From contig DAOVRY010000039.1 of the NCBI GenBank assembly GCA_030633645.1, positions 1 through 6,814 of the forward strand: 6,814 nt of DNA, written 5' to 3'. The stretch comes from Pseudomonadota bacterium (GTDB lineage Bacteria > Desulfobacterota > DSM-4660 > Desulfatiglandales > B25-G16). The notes beneath the pieces are model-generated. The model worked only from the letters and a program-made list of their open reading frames with translations. It ran no database searches and was not told the DNA's origin. Positions 6,571 to 6,814 of this stretch are shown here, piece after piece. Every line of letters begins with the position of its first letter. Position 1 is the first letter of the stretch. Made by a program: the position numbers and the translations under genes.

Positions 6571-6602
6571 TATATAAGCTAAGATCTTAAAATTTGTGTC
6601 AA
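6571..6602 (-). promoter_or_regulatory. Possible sigma-70-type promoter of the regulator gene
   Basis: On the minus strand a perfect -35 box TTGACA (6602-6597) is followed by an AT-rich stretch with TTATAT (6577-6572) or TATATA (6576-6571). The spacer is 19-20 bases, longer than the optimal 17, so the promoter would be weak or need an activator. The start site would lie roughly 20 bases before the regulator ATG. The spacer contains the perfect palindrome TAAGATCTTA (6580-6589). Confidence 0.4.
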
Positions 6603-6624
6603 GCCCGCCCTGGCGCGGCGTCAT
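6602..6624 (+). repeat. Direct repeat, copy 1
   Basis: The sequence starts AGCCCGCCCTGGCGCGGCG and agrees with copy 2 at 6691-6713 at 18 of 23 positions, including an uninterrupted GCCCTGG. It is more GC-rich than its surroundings. A related AGCCTGCCC is found on the opposite strand at 3794-3802 in the fliE-fliF gap, so this may belong to a dispersed intergenic repeat family. Confidence 0.45.
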
Positions 6625-6666
6625 CATAACAAGCTATTGTCTCTTTAAGACTAAGTGAATGGGAGC

Positions 6667-6678
6667 TACAAATTTGTA
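6667..6678. promoter_or_regulatory. 12-bp perfect palindrome, candidate operator
   Basis: TACAAATTTGTA is a perfect inverted repeat 122 bases upstream of the regulator start codon. The minus-strand sequence ACAAATTTT (6597-6589), matching eight of nine positions of the ACAAATTTG core, occurs 80 bases closer to the gene and touches the candidate -35 box. A perfect palindrome plus a half-like copy at a promoter is the pattern of a dimeric regulator's binding sites. The protein is unknown. Confidence 0.3.
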
Positions 6679-6690
6679 CCGTTGCATGCC

Positions 6691-6713
6691 AGCCTGCCCT
6701 GGTGCGACGGGAT
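6691..6713 (+). repeat. Direct repeat, copy 2
   Basis: The sequence starts AGCCTGCCCTGGTGCGACGG and is the partner of the copy at 6602-6624. The substitutions at the first three differing positions are all transitions, consistent with decay of a common ancestor sequence. Confidence 0.45.
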
Positions 6714-6780
6714 GTGGATATGCAACTGTTTTCACTGCTTATGAATGCCTCACTTTCCATCACCGCATCTTGACATGCCA

Positions 6781-6806
6781 GGTCTGGGCCAGGGGTCTGG
6801 GCCAGG
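6781..6806. repeat. Tandem duplication of a 13-bp unit
   Basis: The unit GGTCTGGGCCAGG occurs twice, exactly, at 6781-6793 and 6794-6806, and is followed by GTTTTTGC. Because the unit holds CTGGGCCAG, the two copies can pair as a 9-bp stem with one central mismatch and a GGGT loop. This resembles a plus-strand terminator, but there is no plus-strand gene before it within the window. Confidence 0.8.
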
Positions 6807-6814
6807 GTTTTTGC

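Larger units (their letters stand above)
6546..6814. other. Gene-free leader upstream of the regulator
   Basis: No coding frame is supported on either strand in these 269 bases. The stretch contains a possible sigma-70 promoter near the regulator start, a 12-bp palindrome, two diverged direct repeats about 89 bases apart, and a 13-bp tandem duplication at the far end. A weak sigma-54-like match on the minus strand (6776-6791) overlaps that duplication. The segment therefore looks like a control region mixed with intergenic repeats. Any gene further upstream lies outside the window. Confidence 0.7.

Noticed and set aside
6762..6779. Sigma-54-like TGGCATGTCAAGATGC on the minus strand
   Set aside because: The spacing between GG and GC is eleven bases, not ten, and the -12 box is poor.
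6783..6813. Hairpin plus T-run resembling a plus-strand terminator
   Set aside because: The stem is a by-product of the 13-bp duplication, has a central mismatch, and has no plus-strand gene before it in the window.
1..6814. tRNA, rRNA, CRISPR array, insertion sequence or transposase
   Set aside because: Almost all of the window is explained by flagellar genes, and the two gaps show no cloverleaf, regular spacer-repeat array or transposase-like frame.

Overview
The window holds the early part of a flagellar basal-body gene cluster, all on the minus strand, so transcription runs from right to left. In transcription order it contains a sigma-54-dependent response regulator (FlrC/FleR type), flgB, flgC, fliE, fliF, fliG, fliH and the first 137 codons of fliI, which runs off the left edge. 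The regulator-flgB-flgC-fliE-fliF-fliG-fliH-fliI order, sigma-54 control and a moderate GC content (judged by eye) suggest a motile Gram-negative bacterium. The best guess is Desulfobacterota/deltaproteobacteria or a neighbouring phylum. This is inferred from gene order and protein style, not from a marker gene.

Layout from right to left: 6546-6814 is a gene-free leader with a 13-bp tandem duplication, a diverged 23-bp direct repeat, a perfect 12-bp palindrome and a weak sigma-70-like promoter. Positions 5205-6545 encode the activator. A well-formed -24/-12 (sigma-54) promoter at 5186-5201 starts four bases after its stop codon and reads into flgB. flgB, flgC and fliE (5141-4016) are packed with 1-3 base gaps. 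A 276-base gap with a 7-bp tandem repeat separates fliE from fliF. fliF, fliG, fliH and fliI (3739-1) overlap at every junction and are probably translationally coupled.

The genes cooperate as follows. FliF forms the MS ring in the inner membrane, FliE joins the MS ring to the rod, and FlgB and FlgC are proximal rod subunits. FliG is the rotor/switch protein on the cytoplasmic face of FliF, and FliH and FliI are the stator and ATPase of the flagellar export apparatus. The upstream AAA+ activator is the obvious candidate to fire the sigma-54 promoter in front of flgB.

The most notable feature is in that activator. Its receiver domain has Glu at the usual phosphoacceptor Asp (residue 54) and Glu-Ser in place of the usual acidic Asp pair (residues 10-11), while the AAA+ and HTH domains look intact. 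This suggests control that does not depend on phosphorylation. The second point of interest is the anomalous fliE-fliF gap. I see no wholly new system: the genes are a standard flagellar set, and the novelty lies in regulation and intergenic content.
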